Source: Gammaproteobacteria bacterium
GTDB lineage: Bacteria > Pseudomonadota > Gammaproteobacteria > GCA-001735895
Reading direction: 5' to 3'
DNA: 64,000 nt
Assembly: GCA_029862005.1 (NCBI GenBank)
Contig: JAOTYD010000002.1
Span: forward strand, 62,001-126,000
Shown: positions 44,549-53,912 of the stretch, one piece after another
How positions within the stretch are numbered: the stretch's first letter is position 1
Layout: each line of letters begins with the position of its first letter
Translations under genes and position numbers: made by a program
The notes under the pieces: model-generated
Told to the model about the DNA's origin: nothing
The model's database searches: none
Seen by the model: only the letters and a program-made list of their open reading frames with translations

Positions 44549-45669
44549 CAAACCAGGAATCGCTTTGCCGATCGAATTGACATAATTAAACCAAAGCCCA
44601 TCATCAGAGTCACCATCGAAGTACCACCGTAGCTGATCAACGGTAACGGCACCCCCACCACGGGCAGCATGCCGGCTACCATACCTGTATTTACGAACAG
44701 GTAAACAAAAAATGTCAGGCTCAGTGCACCAGCGAGCAGTCGTCCGAAATTCTCCGTGGAATTCGCCGCAATATAAAGCCCACGGAAGATAATTGCCACA
44801 TAGATCAATATCAGGACAATGCTGCCAAAGAATCCAAACTCTTCACCAAATACCGAAAAAATAAAGTCGGTGGAACGCTCTGGAATGAAGTCCAGTTGTG
44901 ACTGTGTGCCATTTAACCAACCCTTACCATAAACACCACCCGAGCCAATCGCAATCTTTGACTGAATAATATGATAACCCGATCCGAGGGGATCGCTCTC
45001 GGGATCCAGCAGGGTAACAATCCGATCCCGCTGGTAGTCGCGTAATGCAAACTTCCACAGCAGGGGCGCCATCAATGAAAACAATACGCCCAGGCTGATC
45101 ATGACCTTCCAACGAACGCCGGCAAGAAACAGTACGAAAAAACCGGCGCTGGCAACCAGGATAGCAGTTCCGAGATCGGGTTGCCTCGCTATCAGTATCA
45201 CCGGAATTAATACCAGTATCGACGAAACCACGAGCTCCTTCAAACCAACCGGCAGGACTCGATTGGCCAGATAGGTCGCAACGATCATGGGTACCGCAAG
45301 CTTCAGGATCTCCGAGGGTTGAAAGCGAATTAAACCGAGGTCCAGCCAGCGCTGCGCGCCCTTGCCTACTTCGCCATAGAACATGACGGCGAGCAACATC
45401 GCAACACCCGCGACGTATAACCAGATCGAAATCTTTCGAATCATTCGCAGCGGTATATTCGCAACAGCCAGCAGTAGTAAAAGTGCGACCACGATCCGGG
45501 TCATTTGACGAATCACGACGGCATGGTCGGATCCACTGGCGCTATACAACACCATGCTGCCGAACAGGGCCAGAATAACCAGCAACGACAGCAATATAGG
45601 ATCCAGCCTCAGCGCGTCCAGCACACGCCGCGTTATCGAAGTCGTGTCGGAATCCAGTGCCTGGTTCAT
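44548..45669 (-). CDS. mrdB: Rod shape-determining protein RodA
   Basis: A 373-residue SEDS glycosyltransferase with about ten transmembrane helices. It has the SEDS signatures YLANRVLP...RQPDLGTAIL (with the conserved Asp) and IFSVFGEEFGFFGS, and a C-terminal PLISYGGTSMV. RodA polymerises lipid II with PBP2 during cell elongation. The start overlaps the mrdA stop (ATGA). The pair indicates a rod-shaped cell. Confidence 0.97.
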   Translation of the reverse strand: MNQALDSDTTSITRRVLDALRLDPILLSLLVILALFGSMVLYSASGSDHAVVIRQMTRIVVALLLLLAVANIPLRMIRKISIWLYVAGVAMLLAVMFYGEVGKGAQRWLDLGLIRFQPSEILKLAVPMIVATYLANRVLPVGLKELVVSSILVLIPVILIARQPDLGTAILVASAGFFVLFLAGVRWKVMISLGVLFSLMAPLLWKFALRDYQRDRIVTLLDPESDPLGSGYHIIQSKIAIGSGGVYGKGWLNGTQSQLDFIPERSTDFIFSVFGEEFGFFGSIVLILIYVAIIFRGLYIAANSTENFGRLLAGALSLTFFVYLFVNTGMVAGMLPVVGVPLPLISYGGTSMVTLMMGFGLIMSIRSAKRFLV

Positions 45670-47513
45670 AACTTCTCCAACAGGTAGGCGTCCATGATAC
45701 GTCGCGCTATCGGGGCAGCCACCGAGCTGCCGTGACCGCCATTCTCGACAATCACGGCGACGGCAATCTGTGGATTATCCGCGGGTGCATAACTGATGAA
45801 CAGCGCATGATCACGCAGTTTTTCAAGCACGGTTTCCTCGTCGTATTCTTCGTCCTGCGCCACTTCAAACACCTGTGCGGTACCGGTTTTCCCGGCCACC
45901 TTGTACTCAATGCCCTGGCCGATGCCGTGGGCTGTTCCGCGCAATCCATGCACAACGTTGATCATGGCCTTGTGAATATGCTCCCAGTTGTGCCCCCTTT
46001 TTAGCTCGTATTGACCCACCACGCGGTTCGCAATTTCGACGCGATTGTATTCTGGAACCTTTTCAACCGACCTGACCAGGTGAGGTTGATACCGGGTTCC
46101 CCTGACAGAAAAAGCGGCGATGGAATTAGCGAGCTGAAGCGGCGTCACCAGCAGATACCCCTGGCCAATGCCGGTAATCAGGGTCTCACCCGGAAACCAG
46201 GGCATACCGTCATGGCCCCTTTTCCATTCTCTTGACGGTAATATGCCATTACGTTCCCCGGTACTGTCCACGCCCGTTTTAATCCCGAATCCGAACTCGC
46301 CCAGGAATGAAGACATGCGATCTATTCCGAGCCGAAAGGCGAGATCATAGAAATAGACATCGCAGGACTGGGTAATCGCATCGGTCAGATTCATAAGACC
46401 GTGCCCCTGCTTTTTCCAGTCACGATACCTGCGCTCTTCGTTGGGAAGCTTATAGAATCCAATGCAATAGGTTTCTTCTTCCTTTTTCGCGAGCGCCGAT
46501 TCAAGCCCTGCTAATCCATAGAAAGGCTTGGTCGTGGATCCCGGAGGGTATTGCCCCGAAAGCGCACGGTTAAACAGGGGGCGTCGATGTGAATCGCGCA
46601 ATTCATTGTACTTGCTGAAACTGATACCGTTGACGAACAGATTGGGATCGAAAACCGGCATCGACACCAGCGCGAGAATCTCGCCATTGTTCGGGTCGAT
46701 TGCAACCACCGCACCCGTTTGGTCCCCGAAAGCCTCCTCGGCGACCTTCTGCAAGCCGGAGTCAATGGTCAGGTGCAGGTTGTTACCCTGGAGCGGCGGA
46801 GTTTCGTCCAACACGCGCAGGGTGCGGCCATTGGCATTAACCTCGACATGTTGCACTCCGACTGAACCGTGCAGCTCATGTTCGTAGAATTTTTCCAAGC
46901 CAAGCTTGCCGATATGCGTGGTACCGGCATAATCGATTCCATCAACTTCGGCCAGATCTCTTTCGTCGATACGACCAACATATCCAAGCGCATGCACGGC
47001 ATGTTCACCTTGCGGGTAATGACGGGTCAGGCGGGCATTGATCTCAACCCCTTCGAAGCGGTGCAGATTAACCGCCAACCTGGCCACCTCTTCGTCTTTA
47101 AGATTCAAGCGTAGTGGGATACTCTCGAAGGGTCGGCGGCGTTTTAAAGACTGTTTGAATCGTTTCAGGTCCTGGTCGCTGTACTCAACATACTGTTTCA
47201 ACTGCTGTAACGTGCTATCCAGGTCTTCTACCTGCTCACGGATGATCTCGAGCCGATAGGCAGGCAGGTTATTGGCCATGACCACGCCATGGCGATCAAA
47301 AATCAAGCCTCGCGTCGGCGGCAATGCCTTGATGCGAACGCGATTACTGTCTGAAAGGGTCGAAAAGTGCTCATGCTCGACGATCTGCAGTACGTATAAC
47401 CTTCCCAGTACCAGGCTTAGTAAAATCACGATAAAAATCGCCGACAACACCAGGCGGCGTCGAATCAAACGGCTTTCAAGGTAATCGTCTTTTAACTGCT
47501 CTCGCTTCGACAT
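45666..47513 (-). CDS. mrdA: Penicillin-binding protein 2
   Basis: A 615-residue class B PBP, the elongation transpeptidase. It has one N-terminal transmembrane helix (~20-42), the pedestal domain, and a transpeptidase domain with SxxK in PGSTTKPFYGL, SxN as SCD (ITQSCDVYFYD) and KTG in AGKTGTAQVF. The usual rlmH/rsfS genes are not upstream; instead hppA faces it divergently across ~200 nt. It leads a run of overlapping genes mrdA-mrdB-mltB-rlpA, all coupled by 1-4 nt overlaps. Confidence 0.97.
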   Translation of the reverse strand: MSKREQLKDDYLESRLIRRRLVLSAIFIVILLSLVLGRLYVLQIVEHEHFSTLSDSNRVRIKALPPTRGLIFDRHGVVMANNLPAYRLEIIREQVEDLDSTLQQLKQYVEYSDQDLKRFKQSLKRRRPFESIPLRLNLKDEEVARLAVNLHRFEGVEINARLTRHYPQGEHAVHALGYVGRIDERDLAEVDGIDYAGTTHIGKLGLEKFYEHELHGSVGVQHVEVNANGRTLRVLDETPPLQGNNLHLTIDSGLQKVAEEAFGDQTGAVVAIDPNNGEILALVSMPVFDPNLFVNGISFSKYNELRDSHRRPLFNRALSGQYPPGSTTKPFYGLAGLESALAKKEEETYCIGFYKLPNEERRYRDWKKQGHGLMNLTDAITQSCDVYFYDLAFRLGIDRMSSFLGEFGFGIKTGVDSTGERNGILPSREWKRGHDGMPWFPGETLITGIGQGYLLVTPLQLANSIAAFSVRGTRYQPHLVRSVEKVPEYNRVEIANRVVGQYELKRGHNWEHIHKAMINVVHGLRGTAHGIGQGIEYKVAGKTGTAQVFEVAQDEEYDEETVLEKLRDHALFISYAPADNPQIAVAVIVENGGHGSSVAAPIARRIMDAYLLEKL

Positions 47514-47716
47514 TGAAACGGATTTAACCTTTGGGACTGCGGATCATTGGTGGATGTGTCGACAATAGCAGAAAAATAACAAAAAAAGCGGCGGAAATAT
47601 GTAAAGAAGTTTCATTATGTGGATAAAAACCGATATCATTCACGCGTTTTTTTACCGTACCGTTATATATCGGGGCGGTAATCTCTAAAAATAAATACGA
47701 AATTTGGGGAAACCGT

Positions 47717-49723
47717 ATGGAGTTAGCTAACCTGTTGCCGCCGCTTTTCGGCGCCTTTGGTCTGGTCGCGGCCGCGATGATCTATGCCGCCGTCAAGAAA
47801 CATCCTGAAGGCGAAGGCAAGGTCGTAGATATCGGCAATCAAATCCACCTCGGCGCCATGGTATTCATGAAACGTGAATACAAGATGCTGGTGATATTTG
47901 CCGCAGTATTAATCGTCCTGTTGTGGATCTTCCTCGGCTGGAAAACGGCATTTTGTTTTCTGCTCGGTGCACTGGCTTCGGGTACGGCTGGTTTCATCGG
48001 CATGAACACCGCAACCCGCGCTAATGTGAGAACCACCACGGCAGCGCACAACGAGGGCGCCGCCGCGGCTCTGACCGTCGCCTTCTTCGGCGGCTCGATC
48101 ATGGGTCTTGCCGTCGCATCGCTGGGCTTACTTGGCCTTGGCATCGTATTCTTTATGTTTTCGGGTGATCTCGAATCAATCCACGCCATCCATGGTTTTG
48201 CCATGGGCGCATCCGTGGTCGCACTGTTCTCACGTGTTGGTGGCGGTATTTTCACCAAGAGCGCCGATGTCGGTGCCGACCTGGTGGGCAAGATCGAAGC
48301 CGGAATCCCGGAAGACGATCCGCGTAATCCGGGTGTTATAGCCGACAACGTCGGCGATAACGTTGGCGATGTCGCCGGCATGGGTTCCGATATCTTCGAG
48401 TCTTACTGCAATTCGATGATCGCGTCCATCGCGATTGCGTCAACCTTGACGGTTAGCGTAGCCGCAAAATTGGGTGGCCAGGCAGCGATGATGAATTTAC
48501 CGCTGGCGTTGGCTTCGCTGGGACTGTTGTGCTCAATCGGCGGCATAATGATCGTCAAGATCAATTCCGGAAAGTCGCCCGAGAAAGCCTTGCGCATGGG
48601 TACCATGGGATCTTCGATACTGTTTATCGTCCTGGCCTACTTTCTGATATTAATGCTGGACCTCAGCAGTGGAATCTGGGTTGCCGTGCTGGCCGGTGCG
48701 GTGGGCGGCATTATCATCGGCCTGGTCACCGAGTACTATACCGCCGGCAAACCGGTAGAACATATCGCAAAGTCCGGGGAAACCGGAGCCGCGACCGTAA
48801 TGATCAGTGGCCTTGCAGTAGGCATGCAGTCGGTAGCGGTTCCGATACTGACGATTTGCGGCATTATCTGGGTCGCCAGCGAGTTTTCAGGTCTTTACGG
48901 CGTCGGGATCGCGGCGGTCGGTATGCTCGCCACGGTCGGGATCACTATGGCAATTGATGCTTATGGTCCGGTCGCCGACAACGCAGGCGGCATTGCCGAG
49001 ATGGCGGGTCTTGGTGAAGACACGCGCAAGATAACCGATTCGTTAGATGAACTGGGTAATACTACGGCCGCGATCGGCAAGGGATTCGCGATCGGGGCAG
49101 CGGCGCTGGCGGCGCTTGCAATTATCACCGCTTACATCGAAACCGTGTCGGTCAATGTCGAGAATTTCGAGCTCGTGCTGAATAATCCGGAAGTCTTGAT
49201 CGGTCTGTTTATCGGTGGGGTCATTCCTTTCATCATTGCCTCACTGACGATGACCGCAGTCGGTGACGCAGCCTTCGAAATGATCAAGGAGATCCGCCGT
49301 CAATTCAAAGAGATCGATGGCTTGCTCGAAGGCAAGGCCGAGCCCGACACCGCGCAATGTGTCGATATCGCGACTACTGCGGCACTTAAAAAGATGATTG
49401 TTCCCGGTGTTATCGCGGTGAGCGCCCCGCCGCTGGTAGGTTTCACCATTGGCGCCGAAGCGTTGGGTGGCATGCTTGCGGGTGGCTTGTTGAGCTGCGT
49501 CTTGATGGCGCTGATGATGGCGAATGCCGGCGGTGCCTGGGACAACGCCAAGAAGTTTATCGAAAAGGGTAATCTGGGTGGCAAGGGTACCGATACCCAC
49601 GCCGCGGCTGTGGTCGGGGACACCGTTGGAGACCCCTTCAAAGACACGTCAGGACCTTCAATGAACATCCTCATCAACGTCATGGCAATCGTCAGCCTGG
49701 TTATTGCACCGCTTCTGGGCTGA
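47717..49723 (+). CDS. hppA: Membrane-bound ion-translocating pyrophosphatase, K+-dependent type
   Basis: A 668-residue membrane PPase with ~16 helices that couples PPi hydrolysis to cation pumping. The active-site loops [22 protein letters not shown] and [10 protein letters not shown] and the late [17 protein letters not shown] are complete. The motif [10 protein letters not shown] has Ala where K+-independent enzymes have Lys (GNTTKA), so K+ stimulation is expected. Whether H+ or Na+ is pumped cannot be decided. GGGGAAA provides the ribosome site. It is followed by a terminator and then a PPi-dependent phosphofructokinase and a soluble PPase, so three PPi enzymes are neighbours. Confidence 0.96.
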   Translation: MELANLLPPLFGAFGLVAAAMIYAAVKKHPEGEGKVVDIGNQIHLGAMVFMKREYKMLVIFAAVLIVLLWIFLGWKTAFCFLLGALASGTAGFIGMNTATRANVRTTTAAHNEGAAAALTVAFFGGSIMGLAVASLGLLGLGIVFFMFSGDLESIHAIHGFAMGASVVALFSRVGGGIFTKSADVGADLVGKIEAGIPEDDPRNPGVIADNVGDNVGDVAGMGSDIFESYCNSMIASIAIASTLTVSVAAKLGGQAAMMNLPLALASLGLLCSIGGIMIVKINSGKSPEKALRMGTMGSSILFIVLAYFLILMLDLSSGIWVAVLAGAVGGIIIGLVTEYYTAGKPVEHIAKSGETGAATVMISGLAVGMQSVAVPILTICGIIWVASEFSGLYGVGIAAVGMLATVGITMAIDAYGPVADNAGGIAEMAGLGEDTRKITDSLDELGNTTAAIGKGFAIGAAALAALAIITAYIETVSVNVENFELVLNNPEVLIGLFIGGVIPFIIASLTMTAVGDAAFEMIKEIRRQFKEIDGLLEGKAEPDTAQCVDIATTAALKKMIVPGVIAVSAPPLVGFTIGAEALGGMLAGGLLSCVLMALMMANAGGAWDNAKKFIEKGNLGGKGTDTHAAAVVGDTVGDPFKDTSGPSMNILINVMAIVSLVIAPLLG

Positions 49724-49748
49724 CCCGATATCACACAGTTACCGGATT

Positions 49749-49777
49749 AAAGGGTAGTGCTCGCACTACCCTTTTTA
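49749..49777 (+). terminator. Rho-independent terminator after hppA
   Basis: AAAGGGTAGTG and CACTACCCTTT form a stem around CTCG followed by a T-tract, 26 nt past the hppA stop. Confidence 0.9.
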
Positions 49778-49910
49778 TATCCCCTCAGGATAAATGTTTT
49801 TTAAGGATTTTTGCAGTATTCTGCAGTTATCGTAATTGATCCGCGGTGTTGGATTCATCGAACTCCCGCGCGGAAAGAGAGCAAAACCAGAATCAGGTGG
49901 AAATAATAAC

Positions 49911-51170
49911 ATGAGTGCCAAGAACGCATTTTACGCACAGTCCGGCGGTGTTACGTCGGTAATCAACGCCAGTGCCTGTGGCGTCATCGAAACCTGTCGC
50001 CAGCACAACGATAAAATCGGTACCGTATTTGCCGGCCGTAACGGAATCATTGGCGCGTTGAGTGAAGAACTCATCGACACCTCGCGCGAATCCGATGCCG
50101 ATATAGCAGCGCTCAAAAAAACACCCTCGGGCGCGTTCGGTTCTTGCCGTTTCAAGCTCAAAAGCCTCGAAGAAAATAGACGCGAATACGAACGCCTGAT
50201 CGAAGTGTTCAGGGCGCACGATATCGGCTATTTCTTTTACAATGGCGGCGGTGACTCGGCTGACACCTGTTTCAAGGTGTCGCAGCTATCCGAAACCATG
50301 GGCTTTCCGGTACAGGCAATCCATATACCCAAAACCGTGGATAACGATCTGCCGATCACCGACAATTGCCCGGGATTTGGCTCCGTCGCCAAGTACATCG
50401 CGATTTCGGCCCTGGAGGCTTCATTTGACGTGAGATCGATGGCTAAAACATCAACCAAGGTATTTATCCTGGAGGTCATGGGACGTCACGCCGGTTGGAT
50501 CGCGGCCGCAGGCGGATTGATCGAAGATTACGATATACCGGTACTGGTGCTGTTTCCCGAGGTGGATTTCGATCACGACAGGTTTGTTCAGGCGGTACAG
50601 GAAAAAGTAGAAACCCATGGTTATTGCACGGTCGTGGTCTCGGAAGGTGCGCGTAATGCCGACGGCAGTTTTCTCGCCGAACAGGGTACCCGCGACGCTT
50701 TCGGACATGCGCAGCTTGGCGGCGTGGCCCCGGTCGTTGCCAATATTGTCAAGGAGGCACTGGGTTACAAGTTCCATTGGGCGGTGGCCGATTACCTGCA
50801 GCGCGCCGCGCGCCATATCGCTTCGACCAGCGATCTGGAACAGGCTTATGCATTAGGTCAGGCTGGTGTGGAAATGGCGCTGGCGGGCAAAAATGCGATC
50901 ATGCCGACGATCGAACGGATTTCGAACGACCCGTACCAATGGCAGGTCGGCAGCGCGGCACTGGCCGATGTAGCTAATGTTGAAAAAACAATGCCCCTCG
51001 ATTTCATCACCGAGGACGGTTTTGGAATAACCCGGAAATGTCGCGACTATCTCTATCCCCTGATTCAGGGTGAAGCATACCCCGATTACGACGAACGCGG
51101 GATGCCACGCTACGTCGTATTGCAAAACCAGCTGGTCGATAAAAAACTCGGTGCTTTCGATCTTCAGTAA
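49911..51170 (+). CDS. pfp: Pyrophosphate-dependent 6-phosphofructokinase
   Basis: A 419-residue phosphofructokinase. The NGGGDSADTCF loop near residue 110 has Asp where ATP-dependent enzymes have Gly, as in PPi-dependent enzymes. Substrate motifs PKTVDNDLPITDNCPGFGS and VMGRHAGWIA are present, so fructose-6-phosphate is phosphorylated reversibly using PPi. I chose the ATG at 49911, preceded by AGGTGG; the frame stays open to 49836 without a ribosome site. It has its own leader after the hppA terminator. Inorganic pyrophosphatase follows 93 nt later. Confidence 0.94.
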   Translation: MSAKNAFYAQSGGVTSVINASACGVIETCRQHNDKIGTVFAGRNGIIGALSEELIDTSRESDADIAALKKTPSGAFGSCRFKLKSLEENRREYERLIEVFRAHDIGYFFYNGGGDSADTCFKVSQLSETMGFPVQAIHIPKTVDNDLPITDNCPGFGSVAKYIAISALEASFDVRSMAKTSTKVFILEVMGRHAGWIAAAGGLIEDYDIPVLVLFPEVDFDHDRFVQAVQEKVETHGYCTVVVSEGARNADGSFLAEQGTRDAFGHAQLGGVAPVVANIVKEALGYKFHWAVADYLQRAARHIASTSDLEQAYALGQAGVEMALAGKNAIMPTIERISNDPYQWQVGSAALADVANVEKTMPLDFITEDGFGITRKCRDYLYPLIQGEAYPDYDERGMPRYVVLQNQLVDKKLGAFDLQ

Positions 51171-51263
51171 AATGCGCAGGTTATTGCAATAGATGGCAGA
51201 CCCGGATGTCATAACATGCACGGTTGGTTATAATTTCATGCCTTATCACCAGATAACAAAAAC

Positions 51264-51800
51264 ATGATACTGGACCGGGTTAGCAGCGGCAGCAACGTGC
51301 CCGATGACGTCAACGTCATCATCGAAATACCGTCGCATAGCGATCCGGTCAAGTATGAAGTCGATAAAGATACCGGTGCCATGTTTGTTGATCGTTTCAT
51401 GGGTACGTCGATGCACTATCCCTGCAATTACGGGTACATTCCGCAAACGCTATCCGAGGACGGCGACCCGGTCGACGTTCTCGTGGTAACCCCGATCCCG
51501 GTCATCAGTGGTTCGGTTATTCGCGTCAGGCCGTTGGGCATGCTCTGCATGACCGACGAAGCCGGCAAGGACTCTAAAATCATTGCGGTACCCATCGACA
51601 AGCTGTCGAACCTGTATTCGAATATGAGCAGCGTGCATGACCTGCCAAGGTCGTTGCTTGATTCGATCGCGCATTTCTTCGACCACTACAAGGACCTCGA
51701 ATCCGGTAAGTGGGTTGAAATCGACGGCTGGGTCGATACCGACGAAGCCAGGCGCGAAATCCTCGACTCCATCGAGCGCTACAACACCGAGTCCCCCTAG
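51264..51800 (+). CDS. ppa: Soluble inorganic pyrophosphatase
   Basis: A 178-residue family I PPase, a cytoplasmic Mg-dependent hydrolase of PPi. It has the signature [14 protein letters not shown] with its metal-binding Asp triad, [20 protein letters not shown], and a [13 protein letters not shown] strand. Length matches the bacterial hexameric type. Having a soluble PPase beside a PPi-conserving pump and a PPi-PFK is notable, since it would waste PPi if active at the same time. It is followed by palindromic elements R3 and R4 rather than an ordinary terminator. Confidence 0.97.
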   Translation: MILDRVSSGSNVPDDVNVIIEIPSHSDPVKYEVDKDTGAMFVDRFMGTSMHYPCNYGYIPQTLSEDGDPVDVLVVTPIPVISGSVIRVRPLGMLCMTDEAGKDSKIIAVPIDKLSNLYSNMSSVHDLPRSLLDSIAHFFDHYKDLESGKWVEIDGWVDTDEARREILDSIERYNTESP

Positions 51801-51870
51801 TCGCCTCAACTCTGATCGAGGGCTTTCAAGAGCAAACTTCAATCAGCGCAAACGTTTGCAATACCGCCCA

Positions 51871-52019
51871 TGCCAATCCGGGGATAAAGCCTGCAAAAGG
51901 CGCTCCCAACTGGCGCAAGCGCCAGTTGGTCCATCCATGGAATCGCTTGTCGCCCGATGTGTCGGACCACGGCATCCCTGCCGCGCTACACTTTTGCAGG
52001 CTTTATCCCCGGATTGGCA
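51871..52019. repeat. Palindromic element R3, core homologous to R2
   Basis: The 382-nt gap between ppa and the convergent GGDEF gene is filled mainly by R3 and R4. R3 has a perfect 29-bp outer inverted repeat (51871-51899 with 51991-52019) around a 91-nt core. Read on the minus strand, the core repeats that of R2: TGTAGCGCGGCAGGGA, then CAAGCGATTCCATGGATGG, then a CCAACTGGCGC/GCGCCAGTTGG stem. R3 has ~15 extra nt in the middle. The stem base pair differing from R2 is changed on both sides. The outer arms share only CTTTTG with those of R2. Confidence 0.88.
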
Positions 52020-52039
52020 GAGATCTTGAGGCGTGGGCG

Positions 52040-52130
52040 CCGGTATTGTCTCGCGGGACGCTGTGCGACAGAGATGTCGCACGCGAGCCTACACGGACGT
52101 ATTTACGGCGATCCCGCGAGACAATACCGG
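52040..52130. repeat. Palindromic element R4
   Basis: A perfect 19-bp inverted repeat (52040-52058 with 52112-52130), weakly extended outward, encloses a 53-nt core with a GTGCGACA/TGTCGCAC hairpin (52063-52082) and the phrase GCCTACACGGACGTATTTACGGCG. It starts 20 nt after R3 and ends 52 nt before the stop of the GGDEF gene. The CACGGACG phrase recalls the CATGGATG phrases of R1-R3. Confidence 0.82.
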
Positions 52131-52182
52131 TGACCGCGCCGTAAGAAGGCTGTTTTCAGGGGATTCAAGGATGTTGGTGCAG

Positions 52183-52854
52183 TTAGTCTTTGCCGAAGAG
52201 CATGGCGCGCTCGTCATAGCCGACCTCGGTGACCTTGCGCAATTCGGTGTAGTCGATATGGCAGATACAATTTCGACCCGATTGCTTTGCTTCATAGAGA
52301 TACTTGTCCACCGAATCGACAAAATCAACGAGATCAAGAATGCTGGTTTTCATGTATACACTTGCACCCATGCTGGCGGTCAGCCTGATTTCGCCATCAT
52401 CAATTGGTAGCGGACTCTCGCTAACATGTTGGCGAATGCGGTCGGCAACCTTTACCGCGAGATTGAGATGTGTCTCGGGGAAAATCACTGCAAACTCTTC
52501 ACCGCCATAACGGCAAACGATGTCCGTGGTGCGCACATCGCCGGTGAGAATTGATGCAACATGCTTCAGCGCGCGGTTTCCAATTTCATGGCCATAGGTA
52601 TCGTTAACCGCCTTGAAGTGATCAAGATCGACTAACACCAGGCTGGTTGGAATCCCGCTGCGCTTGGAGCGATCCATTTCGGCCTGCAATATGGTTTTGA
52701 AGTGGCGAAAGTTAAACAACCCGGTCAAGGCATCGGTAGACACCAGTTCGGATAGTTCCTCTATCTGGTTACGCAGCCTTTCGATTTCATCCAGCCATTC
52801 GCAGCTGGCTTCGCCGACAGGGCACTCGAGTGGCTTGGGATCGGAATCACTCAT
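52183..52854 (-). CDS. Diguanylate cyclase (GGDEF domain)
   Basis: A 223-residue soluble protein. A short N-terminus with a CPVGEASCEW segment (two cysteines, residues ~11-18) and a helix precede a full GGDEF domain. The domain starts DALTGLFNFRHF and has CRYGGEEFAVIFPE with an I-site RTTD five residues before GGEEF. It should make c-di-GMP and be inhibited by it. No other output or sensory domain is present; the cysteines might bind a metal. Its ATG overlaps the end of the HxlR gene by 8 nt, so the two are coupled. Confidence 0.92.
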   Translation of the reverse strand: MSDSDPKPLECPVGEASCEWLDEIERLRNQIEELSELVSTDALTGLFNFRHFKTILQAEMDRSKRSGIPTSLVLVDLDHFKAVNDTYGHEIGNRALKHVASILTGDVRTTDIVCRYGGEEFAVIFPETHLNLAVKVADRIRQHVSESPLPIDDGEIRLTASMGASVYMKTSILDLVDFVDSVDKYLYEAKQSGRNCICHIDYTELRKVTEVGYDERAMLFGKD

Positions 52855-53344
52855 CTTTATTCAGTTCTTCGATGCGCTCCCTTGCTTCAGGTGTTGCGCC
52901 CGGGCCCGCTTTTATCATAACGTCGCGTGGTTTTAATGCTTCACCCCGGGCAGAGTAAACCTGCACTTGAGGTATCGGCTGGCCCTGCTCCCGATCAAGG
53001 AAAATGACCGGTTTATTATCTTCACCGAATACCCACTTATCACCCCATTGGGTTAGTGCGACCAGCAAGGGCATCATCTCTTTTCCCTTCCTGGTCAGTA
53101 TGTATTCGTGGCGCTTGGCACCTTCCTTGACGGGTACCCGGTCGAGGATCTCGTTGGCACAAAGCTTTTTCAACCGGGCGGTGAGGATGTTTCTTGCAAT
53201 TCCCAGGCGTCCCTGAAATTCTTCGAAGCGCCGCGTTCCGAGAAAAGCCTCGCGTATAATCAGGATCGACCATCCTTCCCCGATAATATCGAGCACATGG
53301 CCTACCGATCGTTTAAGCGGATCATATTTCTCAGGCTTTAACAT
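52847..53344 (-). CDS. HxlR family transcriptional regulator
   Basis: A 165-residue winged helix-turn-helix protein of the HxlR family (residues ~10-105: VGHVLDIIGEGWSILIIREAFLGTRRFEEFQ, then ARNILTARLKKL and YILTRKGKEMMPLLVAL). The family's frequent redox cysteine near the N-terminus is missing; the only cysteine is C67-like in KKLCANEIL. The last 60 residues form an extra domain of unknown function. Targets are unknown; the coupled diguanylate cyclase downstream suggests a link to c-di-GMP signalling, by position only. Confidence 0.9.
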   Translation of the reverse strand: MLKPEKYDPLKRSVGHVLDIIGEGWSILIIREAFLGTRRFEEFQGRLGIARNILTARLKKLCANEILDRVPVKEGAKRHEYILTRKGKEMMPLLVALTQWGDKWVFGEDNKPVIFLDREQGQPIPQVQVYSARGEALKPRDVMIKAGPGATPEARERIEELNKDE

Positions 53345-53468
53345 TGACCAAAATTGCTCGGTTGATTAACACAGGTTCCGATGTCGCGGGCATCCTTGCT
53401 GCTTTCTTCATACCGCCTTAGCATCATCAGTTTTACTTTAAAACTTTTAACCGATTCCCGGGCACAGG

Positions 53469-53912
53469 TCAACTGCTCCCATCGGATTCGAGCGCACCGC
53501 AGTTACTGTTTTCGAAGCAGGGTAATCCATCATCGATTTGATAGTACTTGGCCGCCTCGGCCACGAAAACGTGCCCGATTGTTTTGAGTTTGCCACTGTC
53601 GTCCAGCGAGCCTGCCGACACGGATAACTTGTCACTGCCGTTGCGGGCATCCCAAAACAGGCTTGCACCACAACGGTTGCAGAACCCGCGATATGTATCT
53701 GGCGATTCGTCATGGTACCACTGCAGGCTATGCTGACTATCAAACACCAGGTCAGATCGCTTTACTGAAGTATAGGCCGCAATATGGCCGTGAGTTCGGC
53801 GACAGTTGATACAGTGACAGTTAATGATATCCCGACAGGGTCCTGTAATTTGATAGCGAACCCCCCCACAGAGGCATCCTCCCGACAGGATTTCTAGCTT
53901 GCCGTTATTCAT
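53469..53912 (-). CDS. GFA family (Mss4-like) zinc protein
   Basis: A 147-residue protein of the glutathione-dependent formaldehyde-activating (GFA) family. Zinc-binding cysteines are in GGCLCGGVRYQI, NCHCINCRRTHG and CNRCGASLFWDA. The founding enzyme is Gfa, which may condense formaldehyde with glutathione, but most members are uncharacterised, so formaldehyde activity should not be assumed. The ATG at 53912 overlaps the nucleotidase gene by 8 nt. The 124 nt between this gene and the HxlR gene show no gene. Confidence 0.92.
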   Translation of the reverse strand: MNNGKLEILSGGCLCGGVRYQITGPCRDIINCHCINCRRTHGHIAAYTSVKRSDLVFDSQHSLQWYHDESPDTYRGFCNRCGASLFWDARNGSDKLSVSAGSLDDSGKLKTIGHVFVAEAAKYYQIDDGLPCFENSNCGALESDGSS

